A stretch of 12,593 nucleotides of DNA from DATEPR01 sp036279295. GTDB taxonomy: Bacteria; Actinomycetota; Actinomycetes; Mycobacteriales; Pseudonocardiaceae. The position numbers and the translations under genes are program-made. The stretch spans positions 1-12,593 of the forward strand of contig DASUJK010000154.1 of NCBI GenBank assembly GCA_036279295.1, written 5' to 3'. This document shows, piece after piece, positions 1-7,156 of this stretch (the first letter of the stretch is position 1; each line of letters starts with the position of its first letter). Below the pieces are notes generated by a model. That model saw only the letters and a list, made by a program, of their open reading frames with translations. It made no database searches and was not told the DNA's origin.

Positions 1-1
1 C

Positions 2-643
2 GGCGCCACGGGTTCCGGCAAGACCACGCTGAGCATGCTGGTCGCGCGGTTGGCCGACGTGACGTCGGGCAGCATCACGGTGGACGGCGTGGACGTGCGT
101 GACCTGACGCTCGCCGACCTGCGGACCGCGGTGGCCACGGCATTCGAGGAGCCGGTGCTGTTCTCGGCGAGCGTGCGGGAGAACGTGGCGCTGGGCGCGC
201 CGGGCGCCACCGAGGCCGACGTCCGGTCGGCGCTGCGGGTGGCCAAGGCGGACGGCTTCGTCGAGGAGCTGCCGTGGGGCCTGGACACCAGGATCGGCGA
301 GCAGGGCCTGTCGCTGTCCGGTGGGCAACGGCAGCGGCTCGCGCTGGCCAGGGCGGTGGTCGGCCGGCCAGCGGTGCTGGTGCTGGACGACCCGCTGTCC
401 GCGCTGGACGTGCACACCGAGGCCGAGGTCGAGCGCGCGCTGCGCACCGTGCTGCACGGCGTGACCGCGCTGGTGGTCGCGCACCGGCCGAGCACCGTGC
501 AGCTGGCCGACCGGGTGGCCCTGATGTCCGGCGGCCGGATCACAGCCGTCGGCAAGCACCACGAGCTGCTCGCCGAGAACCCGGAGTACCGCAATCTGCT
601 GTCCACTTTGACTGATCGGGAGCCGTCGGAGGAGTTGGCGTGA
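2..643 (+). CDS. ABC exporter half-transporter, C-terminal ATPase domain (5'-truncated, degenerate-site subunit)
   Basis: This is the 3' part of an ABC exporter gene; the window opens inside its Walker A motif (GATGSGKTT, from base 2), so the membrane domain lies upstream. Visible parts are a Q-loop region reading TAFEEP with Glu where Gln is usual (codon at 146), a canonical LSGGQ signature (314-328), Walker B ending LDDPLSALD with Asp instead of the catalytic Glu (codon at 389), and the H-loop His in VVAHRPST. In heterodimeric exporters of the TM287/288 and BmrCD type, the subunit with the Asp substitution forms the degenerate, poorly hydrolysing site, so I infer that role here. The ATG at 35 lies after Walker A and is not the real start. 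The stop overlaps the next gene by 4 bases (GTGA), so the two should be translationally coupled. The substrate cannot be read from the sequence. Confidence 0.93.
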   Translation, partial: GATGSGKTTLSMLVARLADVTSGSITVDGVDVRDLTLADLRTAVATAFEEPVLFSASVRENVALGAPGATEADVRSALRVAKADGFVEELPWGLDTRIGEQGLSLSGGQRQRLALARAVVGRPAVLVLDDPLSALDVHTEAEVERALRTVLHGVTALVVAHRPSTVQLADRVALMSGGRITAVGKHHELLAENPEYRNLLSTLTDREPSEELA

Positions 644-2496
644 GTACCGAGGCGGAACCGAAGAAGATCGACATACCCGACCCGGAAGAGGCCTGGCGCG
701 GCGTTGCCGCCGAGGACATCGACGAGTTGACCGCCGCGATCGGCCTGAAGCTCCAGGCCAGGTCGCGCAAGCTGTTGCGGTCGCTGCTGGCGCCGCACCG
801 GCGTGCGGTGCTCGTGGCGCTGATCATGGTGATCGGCGAGAACGTGGCCGGTCTGGCCGGTCCGGTGCTGATCGCGGCCGCGCTGGACACCGGTGTGCCC
901 GCGGTGATCCACGGGCGGCCGTGGCCGCTGATCTGGTGTGCCGTCGGCTACCTCGGCTGCGGTGTGGCCAGTGCGCTGCTGCGCTACGGGTTCCTGCGGC
1001 TGTCCGGTCGGATCGGCCAGGACATCCTGCTCGACCTGCGGCGCCGCATCTTCGGCCATGCCCAGGGCCTGTCGCTGTCGTTCCACGAGTCCTACACGTC
1101 CGGCAAGATCGTGTCCCGCCTGACCAGTGACATGGACTCGATCGACGCGCTGCTGGACCAGGGCCTGGACGGCCTGCTGTCGGCCGGGTTCACCGTGCTG
1201 GGCATCGGCATCGTGATGCTGTGGCTGGACTGGTCGCTCGGCCTGATCGTGGTGCTCGGCCTGGTGCCGCTGCTGTGGGTGACGCGGTGGTTCTACCGCA
1301 GCTCGCAGCACGCCTACCGGGAGACCCGGGGCGCGATCGCCAAGATCATCGTGCAGTTCGTGGAGACCATGAACGGCATGCGCGCGGTGCAGGCGTTCCG
1401 CAGGGAACGCCGCAACGAAGCCATCATGGGCACGCTGAACACCAGCTTCCAGGAGGCCAACCGGAAGGCGCTGACCGTGGTCGCCACGTTCACGTCCACC
1501 GTCCGGATGGTCGGCAACATCTCGCTGGCACTGGTGTTGGCGATCGGTGCGATCCGGGTGGCGCACGGCGGGCTGGAGATCGGCGTGCTGGCCGCGTTCA
1601 CGCTGTACCTGCGCCGGTTCTACGACCCGCTGGACGACCTGGCGATGTTCGCCAACTCGTACACGGCGGCCAGCGCGGCACTGGAGAAGATTTCCGGTGT
1701 GCTGGAGGAGGTGCCATCGGTGCCGGAGCCGGTCCACCCGGTGCCGGTGGTGCAGCCGCGCGGCGAGATCCGGTTCGCCGGCGTCGAGTTCCGCTACGGG
1801 CCGGACAAGCCGGTCGTGCTGCCAACGTTCGACCTGCGGATTCCGGCCGGCCAGACGGTCGCGCTGGTCGGCGAGACCGGTGCCGGCAAGTCCACCGTGG
1901 CCAAACTGGTGGCCCGGCTCTACGACCCGTCCTCCGGTGGTGTCGAGTTGGACGGCGTGGACCTGCGCCGGATCTCCGACGCCGACCTGCGCAAGGCGGT
2001 GGCCATGGTGACCCAGGAGAACTTCCTGTTCTCCGGGTCGGTGGCCGACAACATCGCGTTGGGCAGGCCGGACGCCACCAGGGACGAGGTCAGGGCGGCG
2101 GCCGAGGCGGTCGGCGCGGACGTGTTCATCAACGCGCTGCCCGAAGGCTACGACACCGACGTGCGCAAGCGCGGTGGCCGGTTGTCCGCAGGTCAGCGGC
2201 AGATGGTGGCGTTCACCAGGGCACTGCTGGCCGACCCTGCGGTCCTGGTGCTGGACGAGGCGACGTCCAGTCTCGACGTGCCGACCGAGCGGGCCGTGCA
2301 GGAGGCGCTGGAGACGGTGCTCACCGATCGGACCGCGTTGATCATCGCGCACCGGCTGTCCACGGTGCTCATCGCCGACCGGGTGCTGGTGGTCGACGGT
2401 GGCCGGATCGTCGAGGACGGTTCACCGGCCGACCTGGTCGCGAACACCGGCCGGTTCGCCGATCTGCACAACGCGTGGCTGGAGTCGCTGGCGTGA
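640..2496 (+). CDS. ABC exporter half-transporter, membrane plus ATPase domains (catalytic subunit)
   Basis: A complete 618-residue type IV ABC exporter half. A charged N-terminal segment (about 1-45) precedes a six-helix membrane domain (about 50-350) and a nucleotide-binding domain (about 375-610). Motifs are Walker A GETGAGKST (about 411-419), Q-loop VTQEN (Q about 459), signature LSAGQ in place of LSGGQ (about 515-519), Walker B VLVLDEATSSLD with the catalytic Glu present (about 535-546), and H-loop IIAHRLST (His about 571). The GTG start at 640 overlaps the preceding stop. The altered signature here and the altered Walker B in its partner would meet in the same ATP site of a heterodimer, leaving one canonical site formed by this Walker A/B and the partner LSGGQ. 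The pair probably exports a lipid, peptide or drug-like compound across the plasma membrane; which one is unknown. The gene ends 19 bases before a convergent gene. Confidence 0.95.
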   Translation: MSTEAEPKKIDIPDPEEAWRGVAAEDIDELTAAIGLKLQARSRKLLRSLLAPHRRAVLVALIMVIGENVAGLAGPVLIAAALDTGVPAVIHGRPWPLIWCAVGYLGCGVASALLRYGFLRLSGRIGQDILLDLRRRIFGHAQGLSLSFHESYTSGKIVSRLTSDMDSIDALLDQGLDGLLSAGFTVLGIGIVMLWLDWSLGLIVVLGLVPLLWVTRWFYRSSQHAYRETRGAIAKIIVQFVETMNGMRAVQAFRRERRNEAIMGTLNTSFQEANRKALTVVATFTSTVRMVGNISLALVLAIGAIRVAHGGLEIGVLAAFTLYLRRFYDPLDDLAMFANSYTAASAALEKISGVLEEVPSVPEPVHPVPVVQPRGEIRFAGVEFRYGPDKPVVLPTFDLRIPAGQTVALVGETGAGKSTVAKLVARLYDPSSGGVELDGVDLRRISDADLRKAVAMVTQENFLFSGSVADNIALGRPDATRDEVRAAAEAVGADVFINALPEGYDTDVRKRGGRLSAGQRQMVAFTRALLADPAVLVLDEATSSLDVPTERAVQEALETVLTDRTALIIAHRLSTVLIADRVLVVDGGRIVEDGSPADLVANTGRFADLHNAWLESLA

Positions 2497-2502
2497 AAGC
2501 GA

Positions 2503-2568
2503 TGGTGGCGGGGATCTACAGGGCCGTGAACAGCAGCGCGACCCAGGCGACGAGGATCCCCGCCACCA
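2503..2568. terminator. Long-stem inverted repeat at a convergent gene junction, candidate bidirectional terminator
   Basis: A perfect 14-base inverted repeat, TGGTGGCGGGGATC at 2503-2516 and its complement at 2555-2568, with a 38-base loop. It starts 6 bases after the ABC exporter stop and runs into the last codons of the opposing DUF2537 gene, which is where a shared terminator would be expected. There is no T tract and the loop is long for an intrinsic terminator, so a role in 3'-end protection is also possible. Confidence 0.45.
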
Positions 2569-3196
2569 CGCCGTAGGCCACCCAGCGCCACACCGGCGCG
2601 CGCCGGGCCAGCCACACCGATGGCGCCAGGCCGACCGCGATCACGATGTTCGCGATCAGCGGCAGCCAGCGGTTGGCCGCGCCCAGGGCCAGCGACAACG
2701 TGACGACCACGAGCATCAGCAGGATCGCGGTGACGATGCTGACGGTCAGCCCGGTGTTCCACGGCGGCCGCTCGTCGACGACGCCGTGCCTGGGCCTGCC
2801 TGCCTGCGTCGAAGCCTGGCCCTGCTGCCTGGCCCACCACGCGACCAGCTGGTTCGGTGCCGGCTCTGGCTGCTCCGCGGGCGGCACGTCCACCTCGACG
2901 ACCTCGCCGGTCAGCGGGTCGGCGTAGCTGACCGGGCGGCCCATCGCGGCGGCCAGTCGGCCGGCCAGCTGCCGGCCACGCCGGGAGATGAGCTGGGCCG
3001 CGGCGCTGCCGTCGGTCTGGCCGTTGCGGTGCACGGCGTCGGCGACCATGGCCCATTCATGCAGCGCGTCGGCCAGGTCGCTGCCCAGCGCGAGACTGTG
3101 CGGGTCGACCTCGGCCTCGACCGGCTCCTGGTCGGTGGCTGTGTCGCTGGCCTGCCCGGCCAGCAGCGCTCGACCGTCCCGGGCGCGTAGCTGCAC
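2516..3196 (-). CDS. DUF2537 family membrane protein
   Basis: A 226-residue protein. The N-terminal 140 residues are soluble and acidic, with a conserved-looking patch (about 30-102, including DPHSL, LADALHEW, SRRGRQLAGRL and YADPLTGE) and a Pro/Gln/Glu-rich linker. The C-terminal 80 residues contain three hydrophobic helices (about 148-171, 178-197 and 203-225), beginning PPWNTGLTV. The membrane part resembles DUF2537 proteins such as M. tuberculosis Rv0882 as I recall them. Function is unknown. The GTG start at 3196 has a good ribosome-binding site (AGGAGAGGGG, about 8 bases upstream). It lies 66 bases downstream of the SpoU methyltransferase gene on the same strand, the same order as Rv0881-Rv0882, so the two are probably co-transcribed. 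Its 3' end carries one arm of the long inverted repeat shared with the ABC exporter gene. Confidence 0.82.
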   Translation of the reverse strand: MQLRARDGRALLAGQASDTATDQEPVEAEVDPHSLALGSDLADALHEWAMVADAVHRNGQTDGSAAAQLISRRGRQLAGRLAAAMGRPVSYADPLTGEVVEVDVPPAEQPEPAPNQLVAWWARQQGQASTQAGRPRHGVVDERPPWNTGLTVSIVTAILLMLVVVTLSLALGAANRWLPLIANIVIAVGLAPSVWLARRAPVWRWVAYGVVAGILVAWVALLFTAL

Positions 3197-3262
3197 AACC
3201 GTCCCCTCTCCTGCGTTCGGCCATGAAACTACTCAGGAAGTGGTCGCCGCGTGCAACGACAC

Positions 3263-4084
3263 CTAACTCGACGCCCAACTCGACACCGAGGAAAAGGCGA
3301 TCGCGGCTGCGGTGGCCACGTTCAGCGAGTCGACGTCGCCGGTCATCGGGATGCGTACCCGCTCGTCGGCGGCGGCCAGCGCCTCGTCGGTCAGCCCCGG
3401 TCCCTCGGCGCCGAGCAGCACGACGGTCCGCTCACCGGGGCGTACGGCAGCGGGCAGCGGCACCGCGTCGGCGGCCGGTGTCAACGCGAGTACGCGGAAT
3501 CCGGCCGCCTGCAAGGTTTTCAGCCCTTCGGGCCAGTCGGCCAGCCGGCCGAACGGGACGCGCAGCACGTGCCCCATGGACACCCGGACGGACCGCCGGT
3601 ACAGCGGATCGGAGCAGCCCGGCCCGAGCAGCACCCCGGCCACCCCGAGCGCGGCGGCGTTGCGGAAGATCGAGCCCAGGTTCTCGTGATCACCGACACC
3701 CTCCAGCACGCACAACAACCGGGCCGAGGAGGTCAGCGTGGCCAGGTTCGGCATCGGCGCCCGGTCGGCCACCGCGAGGACACCCCGGTTGAGGTGGAAG
3801 CCCACGACGTCGGCCATGACTTCGGCCGATGTCACGTAACATGGCAGGTCCTGCCGGGAATACGCGGCCAGATCGGCGGCCAGGGCGTCGATCCGCCTGC
3901 GTACGCCCAGCAGGGACCGGACCGGGTAGGGCGACCGCAGCAGACGTTGCACCACCACGACGCCTTCTGCGACAACAAGACCCCGGCCGCCCGGTCGATC
4001 GGGACGGCGGTCGGCCGTGGTGAGGTCACGGAAGTCGTCCAGGCGTGGGTCGCCCGGGTCGTCAACGTCGATCACCTGCGGCAT
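3263..4084 (-). CDS. SpoU/TrmH-family RNA 2'-O-ribose methyltransferase
   Basis: A 273-residue SPOUT methyltransferase that should transfer a methyl group from S-adenosylmethionine to a ribose 2'-OH in rRNA or tRNA; the target nucleotide cannot be deduced. The N-terminal part (about 1-115) is an L30e-like substrate-binding domain with the line GGRGLVVAEG near its start. The catalytic knot follows: motif 1 NLGSIFRNA (135-143) with the essential Arg, motif 2 LLGAEGPGL (223-231), and motif 3 IPMTGDVDSLNVATAAAIAF (245-264). The nearest homologue I recall is M. tuberculosis Rv0881. I chose the ATG at 4084; an in-frame GTG at 4087 and another at 4105 (adding MACHTSV) are alternatives, and none has a clear Shine-Dalgarno sequence, so the start is uncertain. 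It is divergent from the GCS2 homologue and upstream of the DUF2537 gene. Confidence 0.93.
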   Translation of the reverse strand: MPQVIDVDDPGDPRLDDFRDLTTADRRPDRPGGRGLVVAEGVVVVQRLLRSPYPVRSLLGVRRRIDALAADLAAYSRQDLPCYVTSAEVMADVVGFHLNRGVLAVADRAPMPNLATLTSSARLLCVLEGVGDHENLGSIFRNAAALGVAGVLLGPGCSDPLYRRSVRVSMGHVLRVPFGRLADWPEGLKTLQAAGFRVLALTPAADAVPLPAAVRPGERTVVLLGAEGPGLTDEALAAADERVRIPMTGDVDSLNVATAAAIAFSSVSSWASS

Positions 4085-4093
4085 CACCGAAGT

Positions 4094-4181
4094 GTGGCAC
4101 GCCACCCACGGTGGGACGGATGTGGGAGTACAGCACCGGATTGGCCGCTAGCCCGCGGTCAACCCCACATGTCACGGTGGG
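4094..4181. other. Divergent intergenic region with small inverted and direct repeats
   Basis: The gap between the methyltransferase and GCS2 genes holds GTGGC-AC-GCCAC (4094-4105), CCCAC-G-GTGGG (4105-4115), a second copy of ACGGTGGG (4108-4115 and 4174-4181), and ATGTGGG (4120-4126) facing CCCACAT (4164-4170). These could be operator parts or folding elements of the two 5' leaders, but each is short and GC-rich, so chance is a real alternative. I could not place convincing -35/-10 pairs here. Confidence 0.25.
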
Positions 4182-4241
4182 TCTCGGCGCCAGACGACCG
4201 CGGGGGCTTCGACATTCGGAGCGACAGGGAAGGCGGCGGCC

Positions 4242-5735
4242 ATGGGGCAGCAGGACGTGGCAGGACGCGTGAGCGCTGATCGCGGGCTCTACCGGGAAAA
4301 GGTGAGGCGCTGCCTGGATGCTCTGGCTCTCATGTTGCGGGACAACCTGTTCTCCTTCGGCCAGCGCCAGATGGGCCTGGAGATCGAGCTGAACCTGGTG
4401 GACCCGCAGTTGCGGCCGGCGATGGCGAACTCGGTGGTGCTGGAGAAGATCAACGATCCCCGGTTCACCACCGAACTCGGCCAGCAGAACCTGGAGCTGA
4501 ACGTGCCGCCGAGGCCGCTGTCCGGCAACGAGGCGGTGGCGCTGGAACAGGAGTTGCGCCAGTCCCTGAACGACGCGGACGCCAAGGCGAAGGACGCCGG
4601 TGCGTCGCTGGTGCTGATCGGCATGCTGCCGACGTTGCGGCCCGAGCACTTCGACGCCCGGTGGCTGTCCGCCGGTGGCCGCTACACCGTGCTCAACGAC
4701 GAGATCTTCGCGGCGCGCGGCGAGGACATGCTGTTGGACATCGAGGGCACGGCGATGCCGGGCCGAGCCGCTGAGCGGTTGCACGCGCGCTGTTCGTCGA
4801 TTCTCGGTGAGTCGGCGTGCACGTCGGTCCAGTTGCACCTCCAGGTGGCACCGGAGGACTTCGCCGCGTACTGGAATGCCGCGCAGTGTCTGGCCGGCGT
4901 GCAGGTGGCGCTGGCCGGCAATTCGCCGTTCCTGCTCGGGCGGGCACTGTGGCACGAGACCAGGATTCCGTTGTTCCAGCAAGCCACCGACACCCGCCCT
5001 GAGGAGTTGCGCAACCAGGGTGTGCGGCCACGGGTGTGGTTCGGCGAGCGGTGGATCACGTCGATCTTCGACCTGTTCGAGGAGAACGCGCGCTACTTCC
5101 CCAGTCTGCTGCCGGAAACCGACGACGAGGAGCCGCTGGTCGCGCTGGCCGCCGGAAACGCGCCGAAGCTGGCCGAGTTGCGGCTGCACAACGGCACGGT
5201 GTGGCGGTGGAACCGGCCGGTGTACGACCTGGCCGACGGTGTGCCGCACCTGCGGTTGGAGAACCGGGTACTGCCTGCCGGGCCGACGGTGATCGACCTG
5301 ATCGCGAACGCCGCGCTGTTCTACGGCGCACAACGGGCACTCGCGGCGCAGGATCGTCCACTGTGGACTCAGATGTCGTTCCAGGCGGCCGAGGAGAACC
5401 TGCGGGCCGCGGCCAGGGACGGGATGGGCGCACAGCTGTACTGGCCTGCCGTCGGGTGGATCTCGCCGGCCGAACTCGTGCTGCGCAAGCTGTTGCCGCT
5501 GGCCCACGACGGCCTGCGGGAGCTCGGCATGGCCGACAGCGCACGGGAGCGGTACCTGGGCATCATCGAGCAGCGCTGCCTGCTGCGACAGACCGGTTCG
5601 ACGTGGCAGCGGGACACGGTGGCACTACTGGAGGAGCGAGGTGCGACGCGGGACGGCGCGCTGACCGGCATGCTGCGCGAGTACGTGGACCTGATGCGCG
5701 GCGGCGAACCGGTGCACACGTGGCCGGTGGGCTGA
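4242..5735 (+). CDS. GCS2-type glutamate-cysteine ligase family protein
   Basis: A 497-residue protein of the carboxylate-amine ligase fold. Sequence hallmarks are MGLEIELN (44-51), the acidic strand of the active site that binds Mg-ATP and the glutamyl substrate; TELGQQNLELN (77-87), with the second set of acidic residues; SVQLHLQV in the central sheet; and LRLENRVLPAGPTVIDL (about 337-353), a conserved Arg/Glu segment near the nucleotide. Enzymes of this fold couple ATP hydrolysis to a gamma-glutamyl amide bond. The chain is longer than YbdK-type proteins (about 370) and does not look like the ergothioneine enzyme EgtA. No other thiol-biosynthesis gene is nearby, so the substrate stays open. 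The ATG at 4242 is preceded by AGGGAAGG; in-frame GTG codons at 4257 and 4269 are alternatives. It is a single gene followed 6 bases later by a strong hairpin. Confidence 0.85.
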   Translation: MGQQDVAGRVSADRGLYREKVRRCLDALALMLRDNLFSFGQRQMGLEIELNLVDPQLRPAMANSVVLEKINDPRFTTELGQQNLELNVPPRPLSGNEAVALEQELRQSLNDADAKAKDAGASLVLIGMLPTLRPEHFDARWLSAGGRYTVLNDEIFAARGEDMLLDIEGTAMPGRAAERLHARCSSILGESACTSVQLHLQVAPEDFAAYWNAAQCLAGVQVALAGNSPFLLGRALWHETRIPLFQQATDTRPEELRNQGVRPRVWFGERWITSIFDLFEENARYFPSLLPETDDEEPLVALAAGNAPKLAELRLHNGTVWRWNRPVYDLADGVPHLRLENRVLPAGPTVIDLIANAALFYGAQRALAAQDRPLWTQMSFQAAEENLRAAARDGMGAQLYWPAVGWISPAELVLRKLLPLAHDGLRELGMADSARERYLGIIEQRCLLRQTGSTWQRDTVALLEERGATRDGALTGMLREYVDLMRGGEPVHTWPVG

Positions 5736-5741
5736 CACGCA

Positions 5742-5770
5742 CGTGGGGCCTCTCGACGAGAGGCCCCACG
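5742..5770. terminator. Strong hairpin terminator between convergent genes
   Basis: A perfect 13-base-pair GC-rich stem (CGTGGGGCCTCTC at 5742-5754 with its complement at 5758-5770) closed by a 3-base loop. It lies 6 bases after the GCS2 stop and 54 bases after the stop of the opposing MFS gene, so it can serve both strands. There is no T tract on either side, a common situation for actinobacterial terminators. Confidence 0.85.
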
Positions 5771-5814
5771 CTACCCGAACTGACTTGCCGCTCCCACCAC
5801 GAAGCTGACAGTTA

Positions 5815-5833
5815 TTAGGTTAGGCTAACTTCG
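5815..5833. promoter_or_regulatory. DtxR/IdeR-type iron box overlapping the MFS gene stop codon
   Basis: The 19 bases TTAGGTTAGGCTAACTTCG match the DtxR/IdeR consensus TTAGGTTAGGCTAACCTAA at 16 of 19 positions, including the first 15 in a row. DtxR/IdeR binds such sites when Fe(II) is plentiful and represses iron-uptake genes. The site is not upstream of any recognised gene; it covers the last codons and stop of the minus-strand MFS exporter. On the minus strand, TTGCGC (5845-5840) and TAACCT (5822-5817), 17 bases apart, could form a promoter with the box over its -10. Confidence 0.6.
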
Positions 5834-7153
5834 CCTGAGGCGCAACGCCGCCGCGCAGCCGACCGCCGCGAGCACCGAGATGGCCCCGCCGACCAGGAAC
5901 GGCGACCGGCCGCCGAACTCCTCGGCCAGCCACCCGGTCATCGGACCGCCGATCGGGTTGCCACCCAGGAAGACCAGCATGTACAGGCCCATCACCCGGC
6001 CACGCATCTCCGGCGAGATGGACAGCTGCATCGTGCTGTTGGCCGCCGTGATGAACGTGATGGTCGCGCCACCCAGCGGGATCAGCGCCAGCCCGAACGT
6101 CAGGTACGTCGGCATCACCGCGAGCACGGCCTCCAGCACGCCGAACACCAGGCCGGCGCCGATCACCATCCGCAGTCTCGGCTTGCCGTTGGCCGAACGG
6201 CGGGCGGCCAGCACCGAACCGGCCAGCGTGCCGACGGCCATCAGCGTGGACAGCAGCCCGTAGCCGCTCGCGCCGCGGTGGAACACGTTGGCCGCGACGT
6301 TGGCCAGCGTGGCGAAGAACGTCATGCCGAACGTGCTCACGCAGAAGATCAGTGCCAGCAGAACCACCAGATCGGTCCGGCCACGCACGTAGCGGATCGC
6401 CTCGGTGAGCTGACCGGGTTGCCGGGGCACCCTCGGCACCCTGTACAGCCGGGCCGAGTCCATCATCGCGAGCCCCGCGATCACGGCGCTATAGCTGGCC
6501 GCGTTGATCAGGAACACCCAGCCGGTGCCGATCCAGGTGATCATCACGCCCGCGACAGCGGGTCCGACGATCCTGGCCAGGTTGAACGTCATCGAGTTGA
6601 GCGCGATGGCGTTGGTCAACTGCTTGCGGCCGACCATCTCGCTGACGAACGCCTGCCGCACCGGGGCGTCCACCGACGTGAAGCAGCCGAGGACGAGGCA
6701 CAGCGCGTACACGTGCCACAGCGCGACAGCGCCGGTCACGTCCAGCAGGCCGAGCACCAGGCCACACAGGCCCATCCCGATCTGCACGGAGATCAGCAGC
6801 TTGCGCTTGTCCATCCGGTCGGCCAGCATCCCGGCCCACGCGGACAGTCCGAGTGTGGGCAGGAACTGGAGGCCGGCCGCGATACCGAGGGCCAGCGCGC
6901 TGTGCCCGGAGAGTTCGAGTACCAGCCAGTCCTGCGCGACCCGCTGCATCCACGTGCCCACGTTGGACACGACCTGGCCACTGGCGAACAGCCGGTAGTT
7001 GCGCTCCCGCAGGGAGCTGAACATGGCGCCGCGGGCACGACCGGGCGGATCAGCGAGGACTCGGGGTGTCGGTGCGGATGGCGGCGGTGGTGCTGTCGGT
7101 GGCCGGTTGAGAGTTGGTTGCTGAGTCCCAGTTCCGTCCACCGTGGCGCTCAC
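5825..7153 (-). CDS. MFS exporter, MFS_3/EntS-like
   Basis: A 442-residue major facilitator protein. A Pro/Thr-rich cytoplasmic N-terminus (about 1-45) is followed by the family opening FSSLRERNYRLFASGQ, then VGTWMQRVAQDWLVLELSG and about 12 hydrophobic helices. The loop GMLADRMDKRKLL after helix 2 is the MFS motif A. This pattern fits the MFS_3 group, which includes the enterobactin exporter EntS, so it is probably a proton-driven efflux pump for a small molecule or drug. It starts with GTG 3 bases after the marR stop (TAG-CGA-GTG), with AGGGCAG as a likely ribosome-binding site, so marR and this gene form an operon and MarR may control it. An iron box overlaps its stop codon. A siderophore substrate is conceivable but not shown. 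Confidence 0.9.
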   Translation of the reverse strand: MSATVDGTGTQQPTLNRPPTAPPPPSAPTPRVLADPPGRARGAMFSSLRERNYRLFASGQVVSNVGTWMQRVAQDWLVLELSGHSALALGIAAGLQFLPTLGLSAWAGMLADRMDKRKLLISVQIGMGLCGLVLGLLDVTGAVALWHVYALCLVLGCFTSVDAPVRQAFVSEMVGRKQLTNAIALNSMTFNLARIVGPAVAGVMITWIGTGWVFLINAASYSAVIAGLAMMDSARLYRVPRVPRQPGQLTEAIRYVRGRTDLVVLLALIFCVSTFGMTFFATLANVAANVFHRGASGYGLLSTLMAVGTLAGSVLAARRSANGKPRLRMVIGAGLVFGVLEAVLAVMPTYLTFGLALIPLGGATITFITAANSTMQLSISPEMRGRVMGLYMLVFLGGNPIGGPMTGWLAEEFGGRSPFLVGGAISVLAAVGCAAALRLRRS

Positions 7154-7156
7154 TCG

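Noticed and set aside
1221..2576. A 451-codon plus-strand frame inside the second ABC gene
   Set aside because: It is an out-of-frame shadow rich in Gly and Arg; the ABC motifs lie in the other frame.
3265..3292. Tandem AACTCGAC copies at the 3' end of the methyltransferase gene
   Set aside because: Only two short copies, which follow from the Ser-Ser repeats encoded there; not treated as a repeat element.
4062..5507. A 481-codon minus-strand frame opposite the GCS2 gene
   Set aside because: It is rich in Gln, Arg and His with no recognisable motif, and the plus-strand frame has coherent ligase motifs.
5775..5815. Minus-strand mini-frame of about 9 codons downstream of the iron box
   Set aside because: It starts with GTG, lacks a ribosome-binding site and is too short to support as a gene.
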